From Vibrio algarum (GTDB taxonomy: Bacteria > Pseudomonadota > Gammaproteobacteria > Enterobacterales > Vibrionaceae), in NCBI RefSeq assembly GCF_028204155.1, contig NZ_JAQLOI010000001.1, forward strand, positions 2,666,001-2,730,000: 64,000 nucleotides of DNA, written 5' to 3'. The first letter of the stretch is position 1, and each line of letters opens with the position of its first letter. The notes under the pieces are model-generated. The model saw only the letters and a list, made by a program, of their open reading frames with translations, was not told the DNA's origin and did not search any database. Below are positions 54,389 to 63,600 of this stretch, piece after piece. Both the position numbers and the translations under genes were made by a program.

Positions 54389-54841
54389 TTAAAACCAGCG
54401 TTCTAGCGCCGACTTATCCAACTGTCTAAATGCCCGATTTAAAATAATTGCCAATTCTTTATAGCGTGGCTTTGGACTTATTGGTTCTAATGCAAACCCA
54501 GTTTCGAGTATTTTTTGATGAAGCTCTCGATACCAACCAGCAAGAGCAGGAGGAAGTTTAGTATTCGAACGGTTACCTAGCCACCACATCCCTTGTAAAG
54601 GTAAGCTGATCGCGAATAATGCTACAACAACTGCCTGTGGCATCGCTTGCATATTATGGAAGCTCATCTGCATAAGAAGGCTGATCATCGCCACAGCGGG
54701 CATGACCTTGATACCAAAACGAGTGGCCTTAATAATACGATGCTCTGGAAATATAGGCGACAATTCCTTTCGCATAGGCCAAGTATCCATATATTTTTGT
54801 CCGTTTCTCAGACTATGGAAAAGTCCGGGGTTAGTATTCAT
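54389..54841 (-). CDS. yfbV: UPF0208 (DUF412) membrane protein YfbV
   Basis: 150 residues with two membrane segments (about 46-65 and 71-90). FHSLRNGQKYMDTWPMRKEL at the N-terminus and PRYKELAIILNRAFRQLD at the C-terminus are family signatures. In E. coli YfbV has been linked to keeping the Ter macrodomain insulated. It is divergent from ackA, the conserved arrangement. Confidence 0.92.
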   Translation of the reverse strand: MNTNPGLFHSLRNGQKYMDTWPMRKELSPIFPEHRIIKATRFGIKVMPAVAMISLLMQMSFHNMQAMPQAVVVALFAISLPLQGMWWLGNRSNTKLPPALAGWYRELHQKILETGFALEPISPKPRYKELAIILNRAFRQLDKSALERWF

Positions 54842-55178
54842 TCCTACCTCACGCTAAAAAATATTTGAATTGTTCAACATAATTTATAAAAATATTGACG
54901 AAAATTAAAAATTACTCAATTTTTTTTGTTATCTTGGGCTATTATCGCTATTCTTTGCGCACCCTCAATGTCATTGTTGCTCTAATTTACAAATTAGGCA
55001 AATTTATGGCGATGAATAGCTCGGAACGCTAGCATGATCATCACAGTCTGATCATGTCTTATTTTATGGATAATGACGTTTTTTTGACCAAGATTAGTGC
55101 ATGACCAAAAGAGTCGGCTATTCTTGAGTTAATTTTTAACCAAACTGATATTTTCAGACGATTAACAGGTAGTCACAC
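54842..55178. promoter_or_regulatory. Divergent yfbV-ackA regulatory region with a palindrome
   Basis: 337 bases. A perfect inverted repeat at 55033-55056 (CATGATCA / TGATCATG, 8-base spacer) lies 123 bases before the ackA ATG. Very A/T-rich near yfbV. ackA-pta is usually controlled by global regulators such as ArcA or FNR; the palindrome does not match their consensus well. Confidence 0.5.
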
Positions 55179-56375
55179 ATGTCTAAGCTAGTTTTAGTTT
55201 TAAACTGCGGTAGTTCTTCTCTCAAGTTCGCTATTGTTGATGCAGATAATGGTAACGAGCATCTAACCGGTCTTGCTGAATGCCTTCATCTTCCAGAAGC
55301 TCGCATAAAATGGAAGCTCGATGGTAAGCACGAAGCTCAACTTGGCGAAGGTGCGGCACACGATGAAGCACTTAAATTTATCGTAGAAACTATTCTTGCT
55401 TCTAAGCCAGAACTTTCTAACGCTTTAGCTGCAGTTGGTCACCGTGTTGTTCACGGTGGAGAGAAATTTACACAATCAGTATTGATTGATGATGAAGTAA
55501 CCCAAGGTATCGAAGATTGTGCCGCACTTGCACCTCTTCATAACCCAGCAGCTATTGTTGGCATAAAAGCAGCTCAAAAAGCATTCCCATCGCTACCTAT
55601 GTCTGCGGTATTTGACACTGCGTATCACCAAACAATGCCTCAAGACGCATACTTATATGCTTTGCCATATAATCTTTATACTGATCATAGTATCCGTCGT
55701 TACGGTATGCACGGTACTTCACACCTATTTATCGCACGCGAAGCTGCGGAGCGTTTAGGCAAGCCAGCTGACCAACTTAACATCATCAACTGCCACTTAG
55801 GCAATGGTGCCTCTGTTTGTGCAATAAAAGATGGTAAGTCAGTGGATACATCTATGGGTCTTACTCCGCTCGAAGGCCTTGTAATGGGAACTCGTTGTGG
55901 TGATATCGACCCTGCAATCATCTTCCACTTACATGATACTCTTGGCTACTCAGTTGAAAAAATCAATACCATGTTAACTAAAGAGTCTGGTCTACAAGGG
56001 CTAACTCAAGTGACATCAGACTGTCGTTATGTTGAAGATAACTATTTAGAAAAAGAAGATGCAGCACGTGCTATGGGTGTGTTCTGTCATCGTCTAGCAA
56101 AATATATCGCTGGCTACACAGCCACTCTTGATGGTCGTCTAGACGCTATCGTCTTCACTGGTGGTATCGGTGAAAACTCTAGCCCAATCCGCGAACTCGT
56201 TCTAAACCGCCTAGGTGTGTTTGGCATTGAAGTAGATAATGAGAAAAACCTTAAAGCACGTTTCGGCGGCGAAGGTGTCATCACTACTGAAGAAAGTCGT
56301 ATCCCTGCAATGGTTATCTCTACAAATGAAGAATTAGTCATTGCCGAAGACACTGCGCGACTAGCAGGTCTTTAA
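55179..56375 (+). CDS. ackA: Acetate kinase
   Basis: 398 residues. LVLNCGSSSLKFA (phosphate loop) at the N-terminus, GHRVVHGG, the MGLTPLEGLVMGTRCGDIDP segment and FTGGIGENS near the end are diagnostic. AckA converts acetyl phosphate and ADP to acetate and ATP. AGGT precedes the ATG. It is followed by pta, with a hairpin in between. Confidence 0.98.
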   Translation: MSKLVLVLNCGSSSLKFAIVDADNGNEHLTGLAECLHLPEARIKWKLDGKHEAQLGEGAAHDEALKFIVETILASKPELSNALAAVGHRVVHGGEKFTQSVLIDDEVTQGIEDCAALAPLHNPAAIVGIKAAQKAFPSLPMSAVFDTAYHQTMPQDAYLYALPYNLYTDHSIRRYGMHGTSHLFIAREAAERLGKPADQLNIINCHLGNGASVCAIKDGKSVDTSMGLTPLEGLVMGTRCGDIDPAIIFHLHDTLGYSVEKINTMLTKESGLQGLTQVTSDCRYVEDNYLEKEDAARAMGVFCHRLAKYIAGYTATLDGRLDAIVFTGGIGENSSPIRELVLNRLGVFGIEVDNEKNLKARFGGEGVITTEESRIPAMVISTNEELVIAEDTARLAGL

Positions 56376-56381
56376 AAAATG

Positions 56382-56410
56382 AACTGGCTAACGAAAGTTA
56401 GCCAGTTTTG
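56382..56410 (+). terminator. Hairpin terminator between ackA and pta
   Basis: AACTGGCTAAC and GTTAGCCAGTT form a perfect 11-base stem with GAAA loop; a short T-run follows. Probably partial, as ackA-pta is normally cotranscribed. Confidence 0.7.
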
Positions 56411-56504
56411 ATTTGGGCCTCAGAAAATATCAACCAAGTGAATTCATTTGGTAAAAATATAGATAATTGCTGAGCCTTCCCCTAAAATCAGAGGTATTCT
56501 ACGA

Positions 56505-58640
56505 ATGTCCCGTACTATTATGCTTGTACCTATCAGCGCTGGTGTAGGTCTTACTAGCGTCAGTTTAGGTGTAATCCGCACGATGGAGCGTAAAGGTGTA
56601 AGTGTTGCGTTCTTTAAACCAATTGCTCAACCACGTCATGGTGGTGACCAACCCGATCTAACGTCATCAATTATTAAAGCAAACAGCGATATTAAAACGT
56701 CTCAATCTATCTTCATGCATGAAGCTGAGTCTCTTATCGGCAACGAAAAGATGGATGTTTTACTTGAGACAATTGTAGGTCGTTATAATGAGTTAAGTGA
56801 TGCCGACGTGACCTTAATCGAAGGTTTAGTTCCAACAAGAAAGCATCCATTTGCAAACCAAGTTAACCAAGAGGTTGCAAAAACACTTGGGGCTGAAATT
56901 GTATTTGTGGCTACTCCAGGCACATACAATACTGCACAGCTTAGAGAGCGTATTGAGCTTGCTGCTTCTAACTTTGGTGGCACCAAAAACAAAAATATTG
57001 CTGGCGTTATTATTAACAAACTTAACGCACCAGTGGATGATGCAGGTCGTACACGCCCTGATCTTTCAGAAATCTTTGATGAAGCCGATGCTGCCAAGCA
57101 AGCAAACATCAAAACAATGGAAATCATCAACTCTAGCCCTATCCGCGTTTTAGGTTGCGTTCCTTGGAGCATTGATCTAATCGCAACTCGTGCTATTGAT
57201 ATGGCAAAACACCTTGATGCTGAAATCGTTCACGAAGGCGATATGTACAACCGCCGTATTAAAAGCATCACCTTCTGTGCGCGCTCTGTGCCACATATGG
57301 TTGAGCACTTTAAGCCAGGCTCGTTGCTTGTAACATCTGCAGACAGACCTGATGTTATCGTTGCTGCCGCTCTTGCTGCAATGAATGGTGTTGAGATTGG
57401 TGCTCTACTGCTAACTGGTGGTTATGACCTACCAGAGCAAATCGTGAAGCTTTGTCGCCGTGCATTTGATACTGGCTTGCCTATCTTTAAGGCACAAGGT
57501 AATACATGGCAAACATCGCTAAACCTTCAAAGCTTTAGCTTAGAAGTACCAGCAGATGATAAAGAACGTATCGAGTTTGTTAATGATCACGTTGCAAGCC
57601 ACATTGATGGCCCTTGGATTGAATCACTTACCGAAGGTACTGAAGGTATTCGTCGCCTAAGTCCACCAGCATTCCGTTATCAACTGACTGAGTTTGCTCG
57701 TCGTGCTGGCAAACGTATCGTTCTTCCTGAAGGTGATGAACCGCGCACAGTTAAAGCTGCGGCTATTTGTGCAGAACGTGGCATTGCAACTTGTGTTCTT
57801 CTTGGTAATCCAGAAGAAATTCGTCACGTTGCAGAGCAGCAAGGTGTAGAACTAGGTGCTGGCGTTGAAATTATCGACTCTGCTGCCGTACGTGAAAAGT
57901 ACGTTGCTCGACTTGTAGAACTACGCTCTAAAAAAGGCATGACAGAAGTCGTTGCACGTGAAAAACTTGAAGATTCCGTATTCTTGGGCACGATGATGCT
58001 AGAGAACAATGAGGTTGATGGGCTGGTTTCTGGCGCTGTGCATACAACGGCTAATACTATCGTTCCTCCGTTCCAGATCATCAAAACAGCACCAAATGCG
58101 TCTATCGTATCTTCAGTGTTCTTTATGCTGCTTCCAGATCAAGTATTGGTCTACGGAGATTGTGCAATTAACCCAGACCCAACGGCTGAACAGCTAGCTG
58201 AAATTGCTATTCAATCTGCAGATTCGGCTACTGCGTTTGGTATTGACCCTCGTGTTGCGATGATCTCATATTCTACTGGTGAATCTGGTAAAGGTGCTGA
58301 TGTAGATAAAGTGCGCGAAGCAACTAAAATTGCTCAAGCGAAACGTCCTGATCTTGTTATCGATGGTCCACTTCAGTATGACGCTGCTATCATGGAAAAC
58401 GTAGCGGCTTCTAAAGCGCCAAACTCTCCTGTAGCGGGTAAAGCTACCGTATTTGTATTCCCAGACCTAAATACTGGTAACACAACATACAAAGCTGTAC
58501 AGCGTTCTGCTGACCTAGTCTCTATCGGTCCAATGCTTCAAGGCATGCGCAAACCGGTAAATGATTTGTCTCGTGGTGCTCTAGTAGACGACATCGTTTA
58601 CACAATTGCATTGACAGCAATTCAAGCTGAACACGGCTAA
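56505..58640 (+). CDS. pta: Phosphate acetyltransferase (long form)
   Basis: 711 residues. The N-terminal domain is P-loop-like (MLVPISAGVGLTSVSLGVIR), followed by a DRTGG domain and the C-terminal catalytic domain from about residue 390 (ARRAGKRIVLPEGDEPRTVK; DGLVSGAVHTTANT; PVAGKATVFVFPDLNTGN). Pta converts acetyl-CoA and phosphate to acetyl phosphate. It ends at a strong terminator. Confidence 0.97.
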   Translation: MSRTIMLVPISAGVGLTSVSLGVIRTMERKGVSVAFFKPIAQPRHGGDQPDLTSSIIKANSDIKTSQSIFMHEAESLIGNEKMDVLLETIVGRYNELSDADVTLIEGLVPTRKHPFANQVNQEVAKTLGAEIVFVATPGTYNTAQLRERIELAASNFGGTKNKNIAGVIINKLNAPVDDAGRTRPDLSEIFDEADAAKQANIKTMEIINSSPIRVLGCVPWSIDLIATRAIDMAKHLDAEIVHEGDMYNRRIKSITFCARSVPHMVEHFKPGSLLVTSADRPDVIVAAALAAMNGVEIGALLLTGGYDLPEQIVKLCRRAFDTGLPIFKAQGNTWQTSLNLQSFSLEVPADDKERIEFVNDHVASHIDGPWIESLTEGTEGIRRLSPPAFRYQLTEFARRAGKRIVLPEGDEPRTVKAAAICAERGIATCVLLGNPEEIRHVAEQQGVELGAGVEIIDSAAVREKYVARLVELRSKKGMTEVVAREKLEDSVFLGTMMLENNEVDGLVSGAVHTTANTIVPPFQIIKTAPNASIVSSVFFMLLPDQVLVYGDCAINPDPTAEQLAEIAIQSADSATAFGIDPRVAMISYSTGESGKGADVDKVREATKIAQAKRPDLVIDGPLQYDAAIMENVAASKAPNSPVAGKATVFVFPDLNTGNTTYKAVQRSADLVSIGPMLQGMRKPVNDLSRGALVDDIVYTIALTAIQAEHG

Positions 58641-58655
58641 TACGCTTACGAAACG

Positions 58656-58690
58656 AAAAAACCCGAAGATAAATTCTTCGGGTTTTTTAT
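58656..58690. terminator. Bidirectional intrinsic terminator after pta
   Basis: AAAAAACCCGAAGA and TCTTCGGGTTTTTT are perfect 14-base arms with loop TAAAT. Serves pta and the convergent Tim44-like gene. Confidence 0.92.
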
Positions 58691-58731
58691 TGCCTAAACT
58701 AAGCCACGTGACCAATTTGATATAAGGCTAG

Positions 58732-59586
58732 TTAACCTTGTATTCCAACAATTAGCCATGGTGCGTTTGCAACGGTTAAATCACGTTCTAGATGCCAGAT
58801 ATCGTTGATATCTTCTTCGATGCCTTCCACTGAATCGCGATAGCGTCCACTAAACTGAAGACTTAATTGCGCTTTAGACGCGTCATAATCTGCACGAACA
58901 ATTTCAGCATCAACATACATAACGTCCGTATGCTGTTCACCTTCTAGTTTCGCTCTTTCAGATTTCAAATCATCATATAAACTGGTTGATACGTACTCTT
59001 CTATTGTATTCAGTTCATTGTGGTTCCATGCCCCTTGAAGGATACGATAGTGCTCACGAGAACCATTAATAAAAGCTGCTTGATCAAACCCTGGTGGGTA
59101 GTTATGAGGAATATCACTTTGGCCTGCCGAACCAAAACCTGTCGCAGGCTGAGCTTGTTCAAAACTTTGGTAATTCGGCTGCTCTCTTTGATAAGTGTTT
59201 CCCGCACCAGAATACGCTTGTTGATTCATGGTATTTGCTTTTGCACCCAACATGCCGCGCAAAAACTTAAAAGCAAAATAAGCCACTAACCCCATGATAA
59301 GGATATCCATAAACTGGATACCTTCGAATGCGCCACCGAAAAATGCCGCTAATAAACCACCAGCAAGCAGACCACCCATTAAGCCGCCCATGAGGCCACG
59401 TTTACTACCAGCCGGGGTCTGCGTTTGATCTTTTTTAACTGAGCTTGTGTTGTTTTGAGTTTGTTTAGGTGCTGTCTTGAAGCTTTTTCCAAAAGACTTA
59501 CCACCACCAAATCGTTTAGCTTCTGCAATAGGGGTTGTGGTTACTGTAAACACAATTAAAGCAACCATTGCTAGGATACGTTTCAT
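58732..59586 (-). CDS. Tim44-like domain membrane protein
   Basis: 284 residues. A signal peptide or anchor (residues 1-23), a basic serine/glycine-rich stretch, a glycine-rich hydrophobic region GLMGGLMGGLLAGGLLAAFF (about 65-84), a second membrane helix (about 92-110) and a C-terminal Tim44-like domain (about 165-284, ending LERDLTVANAPWLIVGIQG). Function in bacteria is unknown; the domain suggests a membrane-associated role. Monocistronic. Confidence 0.85.
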   Translation of the reverse strand: MKRILAMVALIVFTVTTTPIAEAKRFGGGKSFGKSFKTAPKQTQNNTSSVKKDQTQTPAGSKRGLMGGLMGGLLAGGLLAAFFGGAFEGIQFMDILIMGLVAYFAFKFLRGMLGAKANTMNQQAYSGAGNTYQREQPNYQSFEQAQPATGFGSAGQSDIPHNYPPGFDQAAFINGSREHYRILQGAWNHNELNTIEEYVSTSLYDDLKSERAKLEGEQHTDVMYVDAEIVRADYDASKAQLSLQFSGRYRDSVEGIEEDINDIWHLERDLTVANAPWLIVGIQG

Positions 59587-59853
59587 TCTCTTCCTTTTCT
59601 TAGTCTTATAGAACTACTCAAATCAGCCAAATAGAATAACTATCTAACTTTATATTACCGCATGATATATGGATATCAGCTATTTTTATATGTTTTGTTA
59701 ATACTGGAATGTATCGAAATATTGCAAAAAAACGCTTTACGACGAAATAGCCCTCTTTACTCTTGACCTTTTGCAAGCGCCACTTAGAATAATGAACATT
59801 GTTCATTTTTATATCTTATCGATTTGAAAAGATAAGTATGGCGCTCAAATAAC

Positions 59854-60438
59854 ATGGCACGCAGAAACGATCACACTCGCGAAGAATTAATTGAATTGAC
59901 CTTGCAGAAGGTAGAAGAATTTTTAGCGGATCACCCTCATCATGACCTAAGCCTAAGAAAAGTTGCCACTCAGATTGGTTATGTTCCTAGTACACTGGTC
60001 AATGTCTTTGGCAGTTATAACCTCTTGTTGCTAAAGGTTGTTGCACGGACTGTTGACGAACTGCAATTGGAATCTTCCAAAGCGCTTGAAAATTCAAACA
60101 GCACAAAAGAAGCACTCTATAACCTTGCCTATTGTTATCATGATTTCGCCCAACAAAATCCCTACCGTTGGCAACTGATATTCCAACACACCATGAATGG
60201 TGAAGAACTGCCCGAATGGCAAGCCAACCGTATCAACAATATGACAAGCATATTAGAAAAGCTGGTTGCTATTTTGTCACCCCATAAATCGTTTGAAGAG
60301 ATTGTCGAGGCCAGTCGAGTATTATGGGCCGGAGTACATGGCATTACCTTGTTAAGTGTTGACGATAAATTTTTCACCTCTTCACCTATTGATGGAAAAG
60401 CCCTAATCGAAAATTTACTGACCAACTATTTAAAATAA
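59854..60438 (+). CDS. TetR-family transcriptional regulator
   Basis: 194 residues. The N-terminal helix-turn-helix is seen in LSLRKVATQIGYVPSTLVNVFGSYNLL, and the C-terminal ligand domain contains WAGVHGITLL, typical of the WHG subgroup. It starts 22 bases upstream of the MFS-acyltransferase gene, so it may control that gene or itself. The ligand is unknown, perhaps a lipid. Confidence 0.88.
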   Translation: MARRNDHTREELIELTLQKVEEFLADHPHHDLSLRKVATQIGYVPSTLVNVFGSYNLLLLKVVARTVDELQLESSKALENSNSTKEALYNLAYCYHDFAQQNPYRWQLIFQHTMNGEELPEWQANRINNMTSILEKLVAILSPHKSFEEIVEASRVLWAGVHGITLLSVDDKFFTSSPIDGKALIENLLTNYLK

Positions 60439-60459
60439 TTGGTATGAATAAGGTCATTC

Positions 60460-62348
60460 ATGTCTGAGTTTAATTCACCCCCAACTAAAAGTACTTCATT
60501 ACTAACTCAAAGACGTTTTTTACCTTATTTCGTTACGCAGTTTTTTGGTGCATTCAACGACAATATTTTTAAAAATGTTTTGCTAATATTAGTGGCTTTC
60601 GCTGCCAGTAGTAACCTCTCTATTTCTTCCAATCTTTTTATTAATTTAGCCGCTGGACTGTTCATTCTTCCTTTCTTTCTATTCTCAGCAATGGCAGGAG
60701 AACTTGCTGATAAATACGATAAAGACTGGTTTATACGAAAAGTGAAGTTAGTTGAGATTGGTATCATGGTGCTAGGCGCTATCGGCTTTATTACTCAAAG
60801 CTATGAAGTTTTGCTTCTGTTACTCTTTCTTATGGGGACTCAATCCGCTTTTTTGGCCCGGTTAAGTATGCATTGTTACCACAACACCTAAAAAGAGAAG
60901 AGCTTTTAACTGGTAATGCACTCGTTGAAACAGGAACCTTTCTTGCTATTTTGTTGGGCACCATAGGTGCTGGTATTATCGCATCTAGCGAAAACCCCAC
61001 CCTTGTTGCTGCCATATCTGTGGTTACTTTTTCAGTTTTTGGTTATTTAGCTAGCCTTTATATACCGAAAACCCCTGCTTCAAATCCAACTGCAAAGATA
61101 CATTGGCAACCGATAGTTCAGACCAAAAACACGCTTGCGATTGCTAAAAAAGATAGCGTGACACACAAATCCATTATGGCAATTAGTTGGTTTTGGTTTT
61201 TAGGTGCTAGTTACCTCACACAATTTCCAAACTTCACTCAGATTTCTTTGAATGGTAGTGAAAGCGCGGTTTCATTTCTTCTCGCACTTTTTTCTGTTGG
61301 TATCGCTCTGGGTTCACTGCTGTGTGACCAATTATCTAAAAACCGAATTGAGTATGGATTGGTCCCTGTTGGTAGCTTAGGGATAACACTATTCGGCTTA
61401 TTAATGGCTTACTCAGTACCTAGCAACTTGCCGTCACTCACCACTTTTGGTGACTTTATTAGTTATAGAGAACTCTGGCCAACCTTCACTTATCTATTAC
61501 TATTAGGTGTTTCTGGCGGGTTATTTATTGTGCCTCTTTATACGGTAATGCAAGTTCGAGCGAAAGATACAATGAGATCTCAAGTGATCGCAGCGAACAA
61601 CATCTATAACGCCTTATTTATGGTCTGTAGTGCCATACTTGGTATTGTTTTACTCGGCATAATGGAGATGTCTATACCCCACTTCTTTATGTCGCTTTCC
61701 GTGCTGAACTTTGTAGTGGCTATATACCTTTTTTCTCAAGTTCCGATATACGCGGTTCGCTTTGTCGTTTGGATACTCACTCATATCACTTATCGTATGA
61801 AGCATATCAACCTGCACCATATCCCCAAAAACGGCGGTGCGTTGTTAGTTTGTAATCATGTAAGTTATATGGACGCGCTCTTGTTAAGTGCTGTTTGCCC
61901 TCGATTAATTCGTTTTGTCATGGAAGAGGATTATGCCAACGTAAAACCACTTAGACGCTTCTTATGCCGAGCCGGCGTTATACCTGTCTCCGCGAAAAAT
62001 GGCCGTTCGATACGTAAAGCATTTAAAGAAGTTGAGCAAGCACTCACCAATGGCGAAATTGTCTGTATCTTCCCTGAAGGCCGATTAACTGGAGACGGTG
62101 AAATTCAACCGTTTATGCGTGGAATTGATATCATCATCGGTCGCTCTCCTGTTCCTGTGATACCACTGGCCTTGAAAGGTATGTGGGGAAGCTATTTTAG
62201 CCGACATAAAGGAAGAGCCTGTAAAGGTCTTCCTAATCGTTTTAGAGCGAAGTTAGAAATAGAAGCAGGTGAGCCAGTATCGCCAAAAGAGGCGAATGCA
62301 TTATATATGCGTGAACAGGTACAAAAATTACGGGGTCACTATCAGTAG
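60460..62348 (+). CDS. MFS transporter-acyltransferase fusion (LplT-PlsC-like, frameshifted)
   Basis: 629 residues after repair. The N-terminal 400 residues form an MFS transporter of the lysophospholipid transporter (LplT) type (FLPYFVTQFFGAFNDNIFKN). The C-terminal 200 residues form a PlsC-type acyltransferase with NHVSYMDALL (HX4D) and FPEGRLTGDG. This matches the first two thirds of an Aas-type protein and lacks its acyl-ACP/CoA ligase domain. The frame breaks at MGTQSAFLARLS; one more T in the T6 run at 60849-60854 restores SAFFGPVKYALLPQHLKREE. It probably flips and re-acylates lysophospholipids at the inner membrane. The TetR-type gene lies upstream. Confidence 0.88.
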
Positions 62349-62467
62349 CTCTTTCAATAGCTCTTTTCATTTAATTATATTTAACGATTGGTTAAATAAC
62401 TTAAGACATACTAAACATAAAAGTGACGCTATGATGTACGCGACTTTTATGTAAAACGGCAGCAGAA

Positions 62468-63385
62468 ATGAATAGTAAACACATACTTTTTTTCATCGTT
62501 GGAGCGGCTTGCTTAACTCCTTGGGTATCTTCACCTACAGCATTAGTTATGGGCTTTATCTTATCGAGTTTAGGCTTTGTCCCTCAAGAACTACCTATTA
62601 GTAAGATGACCAAAAAATTACTGGCCTACTCTATTGTTGGGTTAGGTTTTGGTATTCATTTTCAAGAGGCGCTTGCTGTTACAGGAGAAGGTATTGGTCT
62701 TATAATTGTCTCCATTTTTAGCACACTCACCATTGGCACTTTAGTAGCAAAAAAAATAGGCTTAAATAGAGAAGGGGCTTATTTAATTTCTGCTGGTACC
62801 TCTATCTGCGGTGGTAGTGCAATTGCTGCCGTTTCCCCTGCGATAAAAGCCAATGATGAACAAACCGGCCTAGCTCTAGCCGTTGTATTTGTTCTTAACT
62901 CTATTGCACTCTTTATATTCCCTTTGATAGGCCATGCTCTTAATTTAGATCAGCACACATTTGGTACTTGGGCGGCTATTGCTATCCATGATACATCTTC
63001 AGTTGTTGGCGCTGCCTCCGCCTATGGCGAAGAAGCATTAAAAACAGCAACGACCCTTAAGCTTGCTCGTGCACTTTGGATAGTTCCTGTTGCATTTATT
63101 AGCGCGTTATTGTTTAGAAACAACACCAACAAAATAACGATACCGTTTTTCATCTTGTTTTATTGTGCTGCGATTTTAGTAAGTGATTACTTACCTCAGT
63201 TTGAGGCTGCATATAATGGGATATTTACGATAGCGAAACAGGCGTTGGTTGTGTGTTTGTTTCTAATTGGCTCTAGTATTTCGTTGGATAAAATCAAAGC
63301 CGCTGGGGCAAAACCGCTACTATTTGGTGTTTTCTTATGGGTAATGGTTTCAAGCTTATCACTTACTTGGCTGACGCTGGCGTGA
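62468..63385 (+). CDS. YeiH-type (UPF0324) membrane protein
   Basis: 305 residues with about ten membrane segments. LAYSIVGLGFGIHFQEAL, GTSICGGSAIAAVSPAI and AIHDTSSVVGAASAYGEEAL are signatures of the UPF0324/YeiH family, membrane proteins of uncertain function that have been proposed as anion or sulfonate exporters. Monocistronic. Confidence 0.88.
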   Translation: MNSKHILFFIVGAACLTPWVSSPTALVMGFILSSLGFVPQELPISKMTKKLLAYSIVGLGFGIHFQEALAVTGEGIGLIIVSIFSTLTIGTLVAKKIGLNREGAYLISAGTSICGGSAIAAVSPAIKANDEQTGLALAVVFVLNSIALFIFPLIGHALNLDQHTFGTWAAIAIHDTSSVVGAASAYGEEALKTATTLKLARALWIVPVAFISALLFRNNTNKITIPFFILFYCAAILVSDYLPQFEAAYNGIFTIAKQALVVCLFLIGSSISLDKIKAAGAKPLLFGVFLWVMVSSLSLTWLTLA

Positions 63386-63505
63386 AAATAGATAAAATAC
63401 AATAATTAGAAATGCACCTAACTCTGCTAATGACTTAATCACGCCTTGGGTAGACAACGCAGTAACGATTAATAATACCGCTGAGGAAATCAATACAATC
63501 TTCAT
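63359..63505 (-). CDS. Possible 48-residue two-helix membrane peptide
   Basis: ATG 63503-63505 to TGA 63359-63361. The translation is hydrophobic with two predicted membrane stretches (IVLISSAVLLIVTAL and LGAFLIIVFYLFS), a basic end (RQRQPSK) and no rare-looking codons. It overlaps the 3' end of the YeiH-like gene by 27 bases on the opposite strand. No good ribosome binding site; family not recognised. It could be a real small gene upstream-facing menE, or chance. Confidence 0.4.
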   Translation of the reverse strand: MKIVLISSAVLLIVTALSTQGVIKSLAELGAFLIIVFYLFSRQRQPSK

Positions 63506-63600
63506 AATGAAAGCTCTGTAATAACTAATAGGCATATTATTAGGCTTTCTTATAAGAAAAATAAATTCAGTTTTGGACTAAGAAATAACTAATTACTCAA

